From NCBI GenBank assembly GCA_002308135.1, contig DBVK01000012.1:836-9012 (forward strand): a stretch of 8,177 bases of DNA, written 5' to 3'. Positions 1 through 7,406 of the stretch are shown in pieces; the first letter of the stretch is position 1; each line of letters opens with the position of its first letter. The position numbers and the translations under genes are program-made. The stretch is from Bacteroidales bacterium UBA1266 (lineage in GTDB: Bacteria > Bacteroidota > Bacteroidia > Bacteroidales > WCHB1-69). Under the pieces are notes generated by a model. The model had not been told where the DNA came from. It saw nothing but the letters and a program-made list of their open reading frames with translations, and made no database searches.

Positions 1-29
1 GTCTGATTGCTAATAGGGGCAATGGCCTG

Positions 30-1391
30 TCACTTTACCACAAAGGGTATGTTTTCAGCATTGCCGCCGCCCTGCAGCCGCAGCGTGTGACTGCCGGGGG
101 AAAGGCCGCTGACATTGATTTCAAAGGAGGGCTGCGCGAAGCTCTGCCGCAGCAGCAGCCTTCCCTGGCTGTCGGTGATGATTGCCTCAACCGGTGCGGT
201 CATGCCTGTCTGAACATGCAGCCTCTCCGAAGCCGGGTTGGGCCATACTGCCGTCTTCCCGCTTTGGATCCGCGCATCCCGGATGCCGGTGGAGGACTCC
301 GAACCCTCATCTTCCGTTTCACCGGCAGGCGGCATGGAAGACATGACGCGCTCCGGAATCCCTGCACGCGCGAAGGTGAACAGGTCCGTTCCGCTGTTGT
401 CATTATCCCAATAAACCGCGAAGGTGAACATTCCGCCGCTGTCGGCCTTGGCGGGACCATAGCAGTCCGCGCCGTCAAAGAGGCCATTCCCGCTGCGGTC
501 CACCAGCAGGTAGAGGCTGTCCGTCCCCGGCAGGGAGTCCGCCGCGACGGAGATTTGCGTGCGGCAGTTTGTTATATTGGTTGCTCTTACCAGCCAGGCG
601 CGCTCCATCAGGTCAAACAGCACGATGCTGTCCGCCACGGTCGCGAAGGCACTGCCGCAGCCGAAAGACAGTTTCCCCTCTGAAGCTCCCAACAGCAGGT
701 ACTCTCCGGGCAACAGCTCCGCCTTGCCGCCGTCCGGAAGCAGCCGCAGCTTCAGCAGGCCGCTTTCCGCGGAAATGCCCTCCACACGGTGCATCCCGTG
801 CAGCGTGTCTCGGCCAATGCCTGCGATGGCGTGGCTGTACTGCTTGTCCGTGTCATAAAACCACAGCGTGTCGCCCTCAGGGGAGAGGTAGTCCTCATGG
901 ATCGTGACTCCGTATTTCAGGGCGAGGTATGTCTCCGCCGCAACCCTTTGGCCCCTTGTGAGCGCGTACGGATAGAACAGGGTCTCCAACAAAGCGTCCA
1001 TCCGCACGCTGTCACCGCCCAGGGTGAGGGTGAGCGGTGCTTTCCGCATCCTGCGCGGCAGCCCCGCGATGTCCGTCCGGACCACAGGGACGCCCGCGCG
1101 TACGGCCTTCCCGCCGGCCTCCGCCGCAACCTTCCCGCTGCTGTCCTTCACGCTCCACAATGTACGTTCAGCAGTGTCTGTCAGCTTCCACACCGCGCAG
1201 ACGCTCACCGCGCGGATTCCCTTTTCCGGAGGAACATTGTACATACAGGCGTTGTTTTTCCCCGTATCCGTCTGATACCGGAATGCGGGCCAGGCATGAG
1301 GCTTCGTTTGCGCATGCGCTGATCCGGACAGCAGGCACATAAGCAGCAGCATTTTGCCTGGAATGTGAAGATGTTGTTTCATGGCATTCAT
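30..1391 (-). CDS. Secreted T9SS type A cargo protein with a DUF8202-like module
   Basis: A 453-residue exported protein, probably released or surface-anchored through the type IX secretion system; its activity is unknown. Residues 1-27 form a Sec signal peptide (hydrophobic MLLLMCLL, cleavage after SAHA). Residues about 138-215 (LFYPYALTRGQR, YLALKYGVTI, YSHAIAGIGRD) resemble the segment annotated as DUF8202 in Bacteroidetes surface proteins, where it often follows a concanavalin-like fold. Residues about 352-368 are an acidic Ser/Pro/Glu-rich linker. Residues about 380-453 are a T9SS type A sorting domain (VWPNPASERLHV, a DSQGR turn, then LSPGSHTLRL, ending VVK). This domain is normally removed after outer-membrane passage. 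The start at 1391 follows an A-rich run; an in-frame ATG at 1382 also gives a good signal peptide. It is separated from the upstream operon by 305 bp, so it is likely transcribed alone. GC is visibly higher than in the neighbouring genes. The sorting domain is secure; the DUF8202 assignment is from memory of the motif. Confidence 0.88.
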   Translation of the reverse strand: MNAMKQHLHIPGKMLLLMCLLSGSAHAQTKPHAWPAFRYQTDTGKNNACMYNVPPEKGIRAVSVCAVWKLTDTAERTLWSVKDSSGKVAAEAGGKAVRAGVPVVRTDIAGLPRRMRKAPLTLTLGGDSVRMDALLETLFYPYALTRGQRVAAETYLALKYGVTIHEDYLSPEGDTLWFYDTDKQYSHAIAGIGRDTLHGMHRVEGISAESGLLKLRLLPDGGKAELLPGEYLLLGASEGKLSFGCGSAFATVADSIVLFDLMERAWLVRATNITNCRTQISVAADSLPGTDSLYLLVDRSGNGLFDGADCYGPAKADSGGMFTFAVYWDNDNSGTDLFTFARAGIPERVMSSMPPAGETEDEGSESSTGIRDARIQSGKTAVWPNPASERLHVQTGMTAPVEAIITDSQGRLLLRQSFAQPSFEINVSGLSPGSHTLRLQGGGNAENIPFVVK

Positions 1392-1474
1392 TTTTTTTAT
1401 TCTGAAAACTTCGGTTATGGATTCAGCCGCGTGTAGTGCTTTTGGTCCGGTGAATCCGATGGGAAATGATGATG

Positions 1475-1482
1475 CAAATATA
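1475..1482 (-). promoter_or_regulatory. Candidate Bacteroidetes -7 box for the T9SS gene
   Basis: On the minus strand this reads TATATTTG, a perfect match to the Bacteroidetes primary-sigma -7 consensus TAnnTTTG, followed by CA. It would give a leader of roughly 75-80 nt before the start at 1391. A TTTG -33 element is not at the expected 19-21 nt spacing, so the match rests on one box. An A-rich stretch further upstream (1529-1557) could act as an UP-like element; this is inference. Confidence 0.5.
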
Positions 1483-1647
1483 ATTGTTTTTCTTTTGTCT
1501 TTTCTGCTATGGTCAAAAATAATTAACAGTTTTTTTCAACCTTTCCCCTTTTTTTAAGACAGCATGGCCTTATTGGTTTGGGTGGAGGCGCCATATTGAT
1601 CTCTTCCGGAAAGACCCTGTGGAAACGTGCTTTTACCGTGTCTGCTT

Positions 1648-1667
1648 ACCCCTATGGCTATAAGGAT
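1648..1667 (-). other. Weak hairpin downstream of lpxH
   Basis: In minus-strand RNA, AUCCUUAU can pair with AUAGGGGU across an AGCC loop: 8 bp including two G-U pairs. It starts 29 nt after the lpxH stop codon. No U tract follows, so it does not qualify as an intrinsic terminator. It could protect the 3' end of the operon transcript or simply be chance. Confidence 0.2.
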
Positions 1668-1696
1668 TACTCTTGCCTTAAACCCGCGCTGAATTT

Positions 1697-2500
1697 TCAG
1701 CCGTTTCCCCTACCGCAAACGAATGCGTCCGCTTCAAAATGCGACAACACCGCCTCGCCTTCATGCAGCATCAGGTAAGAATCGTGGTGAAGCCAGTCTC
1801 CTGTGTTGAAATAACGGCTGTCCTCCGTTAAAGGGTAGTCCGCAGGCAGGTGTCTGTGCCCGAATATAAAATAATCAAAATGTGTCTGTTCCAGCACTTC
1901 CCGGCAATAGCGGATAATAGGCTCTTTTTCGCCCAAGAACACTTTGTCCGCCTCTTCGTGGGCACGGCGGCTTTTCATGGAAACCGCCCGGGCCAGCGCA
2001 AACGACTGCCTCGGATGCAGCATGGCAAACAACCTTTGGTTAAAAGGCTGCGCATAAATCCATTTGATCAGGTGATATCCGTAATCTTTTGGGTCCAGCG
2101 CGTCCCCGTGTCCCATACGGACACGTTTGCCATTGATTTCCACATCCACCATCCCCTTGATTTGCGTCAGTCCGACTTCCTCCTGGATATAGGAAAAACT
2201 CCACATATCGTGGTTGCCCAAAATATAATACACCTGCACGCCCCTGTCCGCCAGCTCCGCCAGACGGCCCAGAAAACGCAGGCAATGCTTGGGGACCACA
2301 TCTTTGTACTCAAACCAGAAATCAAACACATCGCCCAGCAGGAACAAATGGGTGACCTCCGCGGCAATGCTGTCCAAAAAAGCGGTCAGACGCTCCTCCC
2401 TTTTCCGGGATTCGGGCCAGTCGGGCAATCCGAAATGGCAGTCCGACAAAAAACAGACGCGACCGTTGATAGGGGGAAGGGAAATGATTTTATCACGCAT
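1697..2500 (-). CDS. lpxH: UDP-2,3-diacylglucosamine diphosphatase, LpxH type
   Basis: A calcineurin-like metallophosphoesterase. In lipid A synthesis LpxH hydrolyses UDP-2,3-diacylglucosamine to lipid X and UMP at the inner face of the cytoplasmic membrane. Counting from the ATG at 2500 (267 residues), the full metal-site set is visible: DCHFG near residue 20 (Asp20, His22), GDVFDFW near 56, GNHD near 95, GHGD near 130 and GHRH near 214. This spacing, including the DxH and HxH pairs, matches E. coli LpxH (D8/H10, D41, N79, H114, H195/H197). The length is slightly above the E. coli enzyme, about 240 residues. The frame stays open upstream to a TTG at 2509, adding three residues, but ATG at 2500 is more likely. 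It is the last gene of the cluster, 11 bp after the helical-repeat gene. LpxH versus another Bacteroidetes UDP-diacylglucosamine hydrolase-like member cannot be settled by eye, but all catalytic residues are present. Confidence 0.9.
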   Translation of the reverse strand: MRDKIISLPPINGRVCFLSDCHFGLPDWPESRKREERLTAFLDSIAAEVTHLFLLGDVFDFWFEYKDVVPKHCLRFLGRLAELADRGVQVYYILGNHDMWSFSYIQEEVGLTQIKGMVDVEINGKRVRMGHGDALDPKDYGYHLIKWIYAQPFNQRLFAMLHPRQSFALARAVSMKSRRAHEEADKVFLGEKEPIIRYCREVLEQTHFDYFIFGHRHLPADYPLTEDSRYFNTGDWLHHDSYLMLHEGEAVLSHFEADAFVCGRGNG

Positions 2501-2511
2501 GCGACTCAATG

Positions 2512-2928
2512 TTAGGTTCGACGAATCTTATGGACATTGGATGCATCCAACGCCTGTTGGAGCAAAATACGCTGTATAGTGTCTATCAGCAGCAGAAACA
2601 TTTTCAAATCCCGCTCCTTGAACCATTGCACCGCCGCTTCCTCCTTACGGCAGGCGGCGGCGAACAGCGAGAGGAAATCCAAGTGGTAGCGTTGCAGCCA
2701 TTCCGTGGCTTCGTCCTCATCGTCAATGGAATCACTTAAAGCGGCAAATTCCGGATAACCGTTCGCCAACAGCCAGTCAAAGGCTTCCGTATCCGAATTG
2801 ATGCACGCGGCCAAGGCGGCCAGTTCCGGAAAAGCCTCCATATACAGTTCCATGAAATTGGCTTTCTTCTGCAGGCACATGTTGAAGCCCATCAGCACCT
2901 TCACATCGTAATCGGTCAGGCAGTGCAT
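2512..2928 (-). CDS. Uncharacterised small helical-repeat protein
   Basis: I do not recognise a family. The 138-residue product has no signal peptide or membrane segment and should be cytoplasmic. It is rich in Ala, Leu, Glu and Asp and looks entirely alpha-helical. From residue 33 it divides into four units of exactly 25 residues (33-57, 58-82, 83-107, 108-132). The first three share Ala17-type small residues, Trp at unit position 20 and hydrophobic residues at positions 1, 4 and 7; units 1 and 2 begin FPEL and YPEF. The fourth unit keeps only the hydrophobic pattern. This suggests a short alpha-solenoid, a typical protein-binding scaffold. Its start overlaps the end of phoH by 13 bp, and the purine-rich GGGGGAGGAG, two bases before the ATG, lies inside the phoH coding sequence. 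Translational coupling to phoH is therefore likely, and so is a functional link. The C-terminus is basic (HKIRRT). Confidence 0.8.
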   Translation of the reverse strand: MHCLTDYDVKVLMGFNMCLQKKANFMELYMEAFPELAALAACINSDTEAFDWLLANGYPEFAALSDSIDDEDEATEWLQRYHLDFLSLFAAACRKEEAAVQWFKERDLKMFLLLIDTIQRILLQQALDASNVHKIRRT

Positions 2929-3938
2929 GGCTCCTCCCCCTTAGGTGGCTGTTTTTGCGCGGCTTCCCGCTCCTTCCGTAACTCCGCGTCCAAAGCCTCC
3001 TGCTTCGCATACGCATTCACAACGGAAGTGACCAGCCGGTGGCGGACAATGTCCGTCTGGTTCATGAAAATAATACTGATGCCGGGAATGTCTTTCAGAA
3101 TACGGGTGGCTTGCATCAGTCCGGACTGCTGGTGACGCGGCAGGTCAATCTGTGTCACGTCACCGGTAATGAAGAACTTGGCATTCTCCCCCATGCGGGT
3201 GAGGAACATTTTCAGCTGGGTGGCCGTCGCGTTCTGCGCCTCATCCAAAATCACATAAGCGTTATCCAAGGTGCGCCCGCGCATAAAAGCCAAAGGGGCG
3301 ATTTCTATGGTTCTGTCCTCCATATAGGAAAGCAGCCGCTGCGGCGGCAGCATGTCACGCAACGCATCGTACAAGGGCTGCAGATAAGGGTCTAATTTGT
3401 CCCGCATGTCGCCCGGCAGAAAACCCAGGTTCTCCCCGGCCTCCACAGCGGGTCTTGTCAGAATGATACGCTTGATTTCCTTGTTTTTCAAAGCGCGGAC
3501 AGCCAAAGCGACGGCCGTATAGGTTTTGCCGGTACCGGCAGGGCCTATGGCAAAAACCATGTCGTTGCGCTCCACTTCCTGAAGCATGCGGAGCTGGTTC
3601 GGGGTGCGGGAACGTATCACCTTGCCGTCCCGGCCGTACAATATAATATCGCCTTCCAGAACACCTTCCTTCCCGTTGTCACAGGCATCCTCCTCCCAAA
3701 GGCGAAGAATGTCGTCCGTGCGGAGACGCCCGAACTTCTGGAGGTAGTGCTGCATGCGCCCGAAAAAAGCGACAAACGCATCCGTCTGCTCCTCTTCCCC
3801 CATCACACGCAGTTCCGTGCCCCGGGCTATCAGTTTCAGTGAAGGGAACAATTGGGACAAAAACGCCACATTGCTGTTGTTCACCCCGCACAACTCCATC
3901 ACATCGGCAACCGCTATATTTATTTTTCTGTCCGTCAT
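2916..3938 (-). CDS. phoH: PhoH family ATPase (PhoH-like/YbeZ)
   Basis: A 340-residue cytoplasmic P-loop ATPase. Residues about 1-70 resemble the N-terminal KH-like RNA-binding region of the PhoH/YbeZ group. The ATPase core follows: Walker A GPAGTGKT at 132-139, TRPAVEAGENLGFLPGD at 161-177, Walker B VILDEAQN at 229-236, FITGDVTQIDLP at 256-267, and a conserved VRHRLV near 298-303 that may supply an arginine finger. All key residues are intact and the length is typical. In E. coli, YbeZ partners the rRNA-processing endonuclease YbeY; no ybeY homologue lies in this window. The C-terminal tail (about 315-340) is charged and probably disordered, and its last codons carry the ribosome-binding sequence of the next gene. 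The ATG lies 6 bp after the AsmA-like gene. The family is certain; the cellular role is poorly defined in Bacteroidetes, and regulation by phosphate is not implied by the name. Confidence 0.95.
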   Translation of the reverse strand: MTDRKINIAVADVMELCGVNNSNVAFLSQLFPSLKLIARGTELRVMGEEEQTDAFVAFFGRMQHYLQKFGRLRTDDILRLWEEDACDNGKEGVLEGDIILYGRDGKVIRSRTPNQLRMLQEVERNDMVFAIGPAGTGKTYTAVALAVRALKNKEIKRIILTRPAVEAGENLGFLPGDMRDKLDPYLQPLYDALRDMLPPQRLLSYMEDRTIEIAPLAFMRGRTLDNAYVILDEAQNATATQLKMFLTRMGENAKFFITGDVTQIDLPRHQQSGLMQATRILKDIPGISIIFMNQTDIVRHRLVTSVVNAYAKQEALDAELRKEREAAQKQPPKGEEPCTA

Positions 3939-3944
3939 GCCTTT

Positions 3945-6900
3945 CTATTTAACATTCTCACGCAATGAATTCGTAATCATTTGTTTCAGCTTTAAAGTCT
4001 CGTTCTCCACCACCTTGCGCTTTTCCGGCTTGAACATCGTGGCGTACTGCGGCTTCTCCAGCTTGAACTGCATTTTTTCCGGATGACCGTAAACGTTCAA
4101 TCCCAAACGCATCGGAAGCGGACTGTCCACAAGGGAAAGGTGGCAGTCATAATTGTTGCCTATCACATAATGGCCGGCCACGATGGCCTGGTATTTGTCC
4201 ATGGCTATCAGGAAGGGATACAGATCCACATTCCGCTGGAACACAGTCATTTCCACCGACAGGCTGTCCACTTTGTTCTCTGTCTTCTTCTTGAACTGCA
4301 GGTATTTGGCAATAGTGGTAAAGGTCTCGTTGTCCAGCACCACCAAGTCCTTTCCGCTGATGGAAGCGGCACCGCGCAAGGTGGAATACTTGATGTCGTA
4401 ATTGGATTTCAGGTTGGTCTGGGCGGCAAAATGGAACTCGGCATTGCCGGAGAAGGCCTTCAACATAGGCACAATCGTATCTATATCCGGAATCATTTCA
4501 ATCAGGTCGGCGATACGTATATCTATCAAATGAAAATCAACATAGGCGAACAAATGGTTCTTACGGGGCGATTTGTACATGGCGGTCAGCTGCATTTTGG
4601 CCGCATCACAGGTAAAGCCCATCTCTTCCAATACCAGCACGCCGTCTTTCACCGTCAGCTGTCCGTTCAGGTTGTCTATCAGTGTCTGCCCGGCCAAAAG
4701 CTGCTTAATGTGTGTATTCAGTGTGACATCCATGCCAAGCGGCACCATAAAGGGGGAGTCTTCCCCCGCCTCCTCCACCTGCGTGGAATCCGAACCCAGG
4801 TTCATCCCGCTGAAGAAATCCATCAAATGGTTCACATCCACATATTCCGACTCGAATTTCAACTTGGCTTTCAGCAAACCCTCATCGTTCAAAAATTCGG
4901 AAAGATGGTGAAGGGTACCCGAAAGGTTGAATTCGGAATTGCCTATGGCGAAACGGCCTGACTGCAGATCCATCTGCGACGGCGTCAGCACAAACGCAAC
5001 TTTCGGAATGTCCACATCCTCCTTCAGCATCTCAGATTGTATGTTGGCCGCATGGAGCTCCACCTTCAGATCGGGGTTCCATTGGGCCAGTATGTTGGTC
5101 TGCGTGGAATCATAGCTTGCACTCCCCTTGACGCCCACCGCCTGGGTGACCGCCCTCAGCAAAGCCCCCATACGCATAGACAAGGACGCATGCCTGTAAC
5201 GGACGTCAAACGAAGGGATGAAGGCATCCTTGGCCGAGGGGCGCATGCATACGCTCCCTTTCGGAGAGCGGATTCCGGCAATCAGGGAATCCACGGTGGC
5301 CTGCACCTCGGAAAAATCAAAATCACAATACACGGAAGGCAGGCAAGTGGTGTCCAGGATGTCGGACATGCCCACCGTCAAGTCCGTCTGTCCGACCGTG
5401 GCGGACATGCCTTCCGAAATGTCCGCATGCAAAGCGGAGGCCTTTACCCTGGCCTGCATCACTTCCTTGAAAAAACCGTTCTTGTGCGGGGAAGGCAGCT
5501 GCACATCAAGTGTCAAAGATTTGGAATCCACATGCATACTGTCGTATACGGCATACAAGGAACGGAAATCCAAGCGTCCCTTGCATTGGATTTTCCGCAA
5601 ATCAAGCTGCTGCAAATCAGCCAGGGCGAAACCCAGCTGCAGCTTGGGAGTCACCATGCCCTGCACCTGCAAAGGAAGATCCTCCGGCATAAAAGCCTGC
5701 ACATCGGGCAGGTGGATTTTTCCTGTAAGCTGCACATCGCAACGCATCTTATCCAGCACATCCTTCACGCTTCCCTGCAGCTGCACGCTGCTTTTCCCTG
5801 TTTCCACCGCTACCCGGTGCACCTCCACCCGAGAGTCGGACGGCGTGTTCATATTGATACAGGCGGTAGCATCCACCACTATGTTTTTCAAATCATTAGG
5901 AAGCAGCTCCCGGGCTTGGAGCGCACCCTTCTCAAAACACACATGCGCTGTGACAAGCGGCATAAGGCTGTCCGCATAATGGCCGCTCACCTTACCGTTC
6001 ACACTCATCTTTCCGTCAATAGCCATCCCCTCCAGCAATCCCGGGCTGAATTTCTCCACCCAGGGAAGCAGAGCGGATACCGGCAGCGGATGTACGGTAT
6101 AGTTCACGTCACAAAGCAAATCGGAAAACAGGCTGTCCTCCGACTTGACGCTGCCTTCCAAATCCATCCGAATATCGTCCACCGCAAGGGAGACTTTCTC
6201 CACGCGAAGGGTTCGGTTCCGCATATCGTATGTGAAAGGCAACTTCAGGTTCAAACTGTTGTTTTTCACAATCGGAAGCGTGTCCAAAGTGAAGCACACA
6301 TCGGGGAAATCGCCTTGCAGGCTTGCTTTAACCACTTGCTGTCCCATCTCGCCCTGCACTTTCAGCCGGACATCCTGCAAACATGCCTCCATGGCGGTGG
6401 AATCAGCCATGCGGAACACAATCCGCTCCGCACCGGCTTTCAAGTGACCGTCGAAAGCGTCTTCTTCAAGCGCAGCCTTCGCTTTCGTGTAAAAACCGCT
6501 CACTGCCGCTGTCATTTGAGACGAGTTATTCACATAAGAGACATTCATATGACTGATTTTCAGCTTTTCTGCAGAAATCAAATCAAAAGGGAGACTGGAA
6601 GAGGCAGTATCGGTCGTATCGGATACAAACACATCAAAATTCTGACGGCCCTGCGCATCGGTGTACAGGTTGATGCAACCGCCGTCCAAATGCAGGCTTT
6701 TTATTTCTAACGTATTGTCTTTTAATAGTTTTCTGACATTCACCGCCGCACTTACCTTCTCCACATGCGCCAAAGTGTCGGAAGGGGCGCCCGGCATCGG
6801 ATGGACAAGGGAAACGTCCTCCACCTGCAATGCCACCCTGGGGAAGGAGGAGAAAAACGTCAGCTCCACCTTGTCAAAATGGGTGGGGCAAGTGATGAAA

Positions 6901-7037
6901 CTGCTAATGCTTTTGTTCACAATGGGTGTGAGACGGGCGGGCGTAAGCGCCAGCCAAAGCGTGACACACAAGGCCAGCAGCAGCAGTCCTGCCAACGCTC
7001 CCAAGGAAATGAATGTGATTTTCAACGGTTTTTTCAT
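3945..7037 (-). CDS. Large AsmA-like envelope protein
   Basis: A 1,030-residue AsmA-family protein. Residues about 7-30 form one hydrophobic segment (FISLGALAGLLLLALCVTLW) after a KKPLK start, so it is an N-in inner-membrane anchor with the rest in the periplasm. The opening after the anchor (LTPIVNKSIS, then FDKVELTFFSSFPRVALQVEDVSL) is typical of AsmA N-terminal domains. The middle is a long series of short beta-rich repeats with segments such as LDGGCINLYTDAQGRQNFDV. The last 200 residues resemble the AsmA-like C-terminal region. E. coli relatives (AsmA, TamB, YhdP, YdbH) form hydrophobic-grooved bridges that move phospholipid between membranes or aid outer-membrane assembly. A lipid-transfer role here is inferred from family and from lpxH in the same cluster. 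No frameshift is seen; the reading frame is open throughout. Gaps are 6 bp to the lipoprotein gene upstream and 6 bp to phoH downstream. Confidence 0.88.
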   Translation of the reverse strand: MKKPLKITFISLGALAGLLLLALCVTLWLALTPARLTPIVNKSISSFITCPTHFDKVELTFFSSFPRVALQVEDVSLVHPMPGAPSDTLAHVEKVSAAVNVRKLLKDNTLEIKSLHLDGGCINLYTDAQGRQNFDVFVSDTTDTASSSLPFDLISAEKLKISHMNVSYVNNSSQMTAAVSGFYTKAKAALEEDAFDGHLKAGAERIVFRMADSTAMEACLQDVRLKVQGEMGQQVVKASLQGDFPDVCFTLDTLPIVKNNSLNLKLPFTYDMRNRTLRVEKVSLAVDDIRMDLEGSVKSEDSLFSDLLCDVNYTVHPLPVSALLPWVEKFSPGLLEGMAIDGKMSVNGKVSGHYADSLMPLVTAHVCFEKGALQARELLPNDLKNIVVDATACINMNTPSDSRVEVHRVAVETGKSSVQLQGSVKDVLDKMRCDVQLTGKIHLPDVQAFMPEDLPLQVQGMVTPKLQLGFALADLQQLDLRKIQCKGRLDFRSLYAVYDSMHVDSKSLTLDVQLPSPHKNGFFKEVMQARVKASALHADISEGMSATVGQTDLTVGMSDILDTTCLPSVYCDFDFSEVQATVDSLIAGIRSPKGSVCMRPSAKDAFIPSFDVRYRHASLSMRMGALLRAVTQAVGVKGSASYDSTQTNILAQWNPDLKVELHAANIQSEMLKEDVDIPKVAFVLTPSQMDLQSGRFAIGNSEFNLSGTLHHLSEFLNDEGLLKAKLKFESEYVDVNHLMDFFSGMNLGSDSTQVEEAGEDSPFMVPLGMDVTLNTHIKQLLAGQTLIDNLNGQLTVKDGVLVLEEMGFTCDAAKMQLTAMYKSPRKNHLFAYVDFHLIDIRIADLIEMIPDIDTIVPMLKAFSGNAEFHFAAQTNLKSNYDIKYSTLRGAASISGKDLVVLDNETFTTIAKYLQFKKKTENKVDSLSVEMTVFQRNVDLYPFLIAMDKYQAIVAGHYVIGNNYDCHLSLVDSPLPMRLGLNVYGHPEKMQFKLEKPQYATMFKPEKRKVVENETLKLKQMITNSLRENVK

Positions 7038-7043
7038 ACTTCA

Positions 7044-7406
7044 CTAATTTACCTTTGAAAACTGATGACTGTATCCGGATCCGTCACTGTATTGCATATA
7101 CGTCGACGACAGCTTTTTAAGCGTATAGGTTTGCGGAACAATCTGTCCGCCCTCCATGATGTGGTAATGGACAAAACGGGATCCGGAAAGGCTCCAGGTA
7201 AAAGGCAGGGCCTCGTCCTCAGTCATGTCGTCACCCGTATCCCAAGTGGCGCCGGAATGGGAAGCGTCGTAACGGTAATATTCCGTGCCTTCCACCCATT
7301 TCCCAATCAGCAGCTGCTCGTCAAAATCCTCTTCCCTGTCCTTGCAGGAAAATAATAACACACTCAGCGCCATGCCCATAAGGCAAGCGAAAAACCTCCT
7401 TCTCAT
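7044..7406 (-). CDS. Small lipocalin-like lipoprotein
   Basis: A 120-residue predicted lipoprotein. Counting from the ATG at 7406, residues 1-20 are a signal peptide with an RRR n-region and a hydrophobic core, and the lipobox VLLFSC puts the lipidated cysteine at 21, followed by KDREED. The mature part begins LLIGKWVEGTEYYRY, the G-x-W opening seen in Bacteroidetes lipocalin-like proteins, and continues as short predicted beta strands (FTWSLSGSRFVHYHI, TYTLKKLSSTYMQY). A small barrel that binds a ligand is plausible, but no ligand can be inferred. I chose the ATG that overlaps the stop of the preceding gene as ATGA. An in-frame ATG at 7427 would add seven residues (MQTKNSA) and a 25-bp overlap. 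The acidic residues after Cys21 are the kind linked to lipoprotein surface export in Bacteroidetes. It lies 6 bp before the AsmA-like gene, so the two may act together at the outer membrane. Confidence 0.8.
   Translation of the reverse strand: MRRRFFACLMGMALSVLLFSCKDREEDFDEQLLIGKWVEGTEYYRYDASHSGATWDTGDDMTEDEALPFTWSLSGSRFVHYHIMEGGQIVPQTYTLKKLSSTYMQYSDGSGYSHQFSKVN

Larger units (their letters stand above)
1392..1696. other. 305-bp intergenic region
   Basis: This is the only long non-coding stretch. It lies between the end of lpxH and the start of the T9SS gene. The half next to the T9SS gene is AT-rich, with purine tracts on the minus strand around 1529-1557 and a -7-like box at 1475-1482. The half next to lpxH has ordinary base composition and a small predicted hairpin at 1648-1667. 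I find no convincing small gene, tRNA, riboswitch or repeat. No hairpin is followed by a U tract on the minus strand, so the lpxH operon has no obvious intrinsic terminator here. Confidence 0.6.

Noticed and set aside
1529..1557. T-rich run on the plus strand resembling a terminator tail
   Set aside because: No stable GC-rich hairpin precedes it on the plus strand and there is no plus-strand transcript to end. On the minus strand it is an A-rich tract upstream of the T9SS promoter.
1691..1702. Palindrome CTGAAAATTCAG over the lpxH stop codon
   Set aside because: The stem is only 4-5 bp with a tiny loop and no U tract, so it is not a credible terminator; an operator role has no support.
1578..1778. 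A 66-codon plus-strand frame crossing the intergenic region into lpxH
   Set aside because: It runs antisense into the conserved 3' part of lpxH and lacks any family feature or promoter.
2501..2509. TTG start for lpxH three codons upstream of the ATG
   Set aside because: An ATG at 2500 is in frame, adds no loss of domain, and TTG is a rarer start; neither has a clear ribosome-binding site.
4083..4961. A 292-codon plus-strand open frame
   Set aside because: It has the same character as the other antisense frames and is fully covered by the AsmA-like gene; it shows no recognisable motif.
5037..6710. A 557-codon open frame on the plus strand, antisense to the AsmA-like gene
   Set aside because: Its translation is rich in His, Arg and Gln with no domain, signal or repeat, and it lies wholly opposite a well-supported gene. 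It is a frame shadow produced by codon bias.
7050..7057. TACCTTTG on the plus strand, a perfect -7 box match
   Set aside because: It lies in the last codons of the lipoprotein gene and points antisense into it, with no plus-strand gene downstream and no -33 element. A chance match is more likely.
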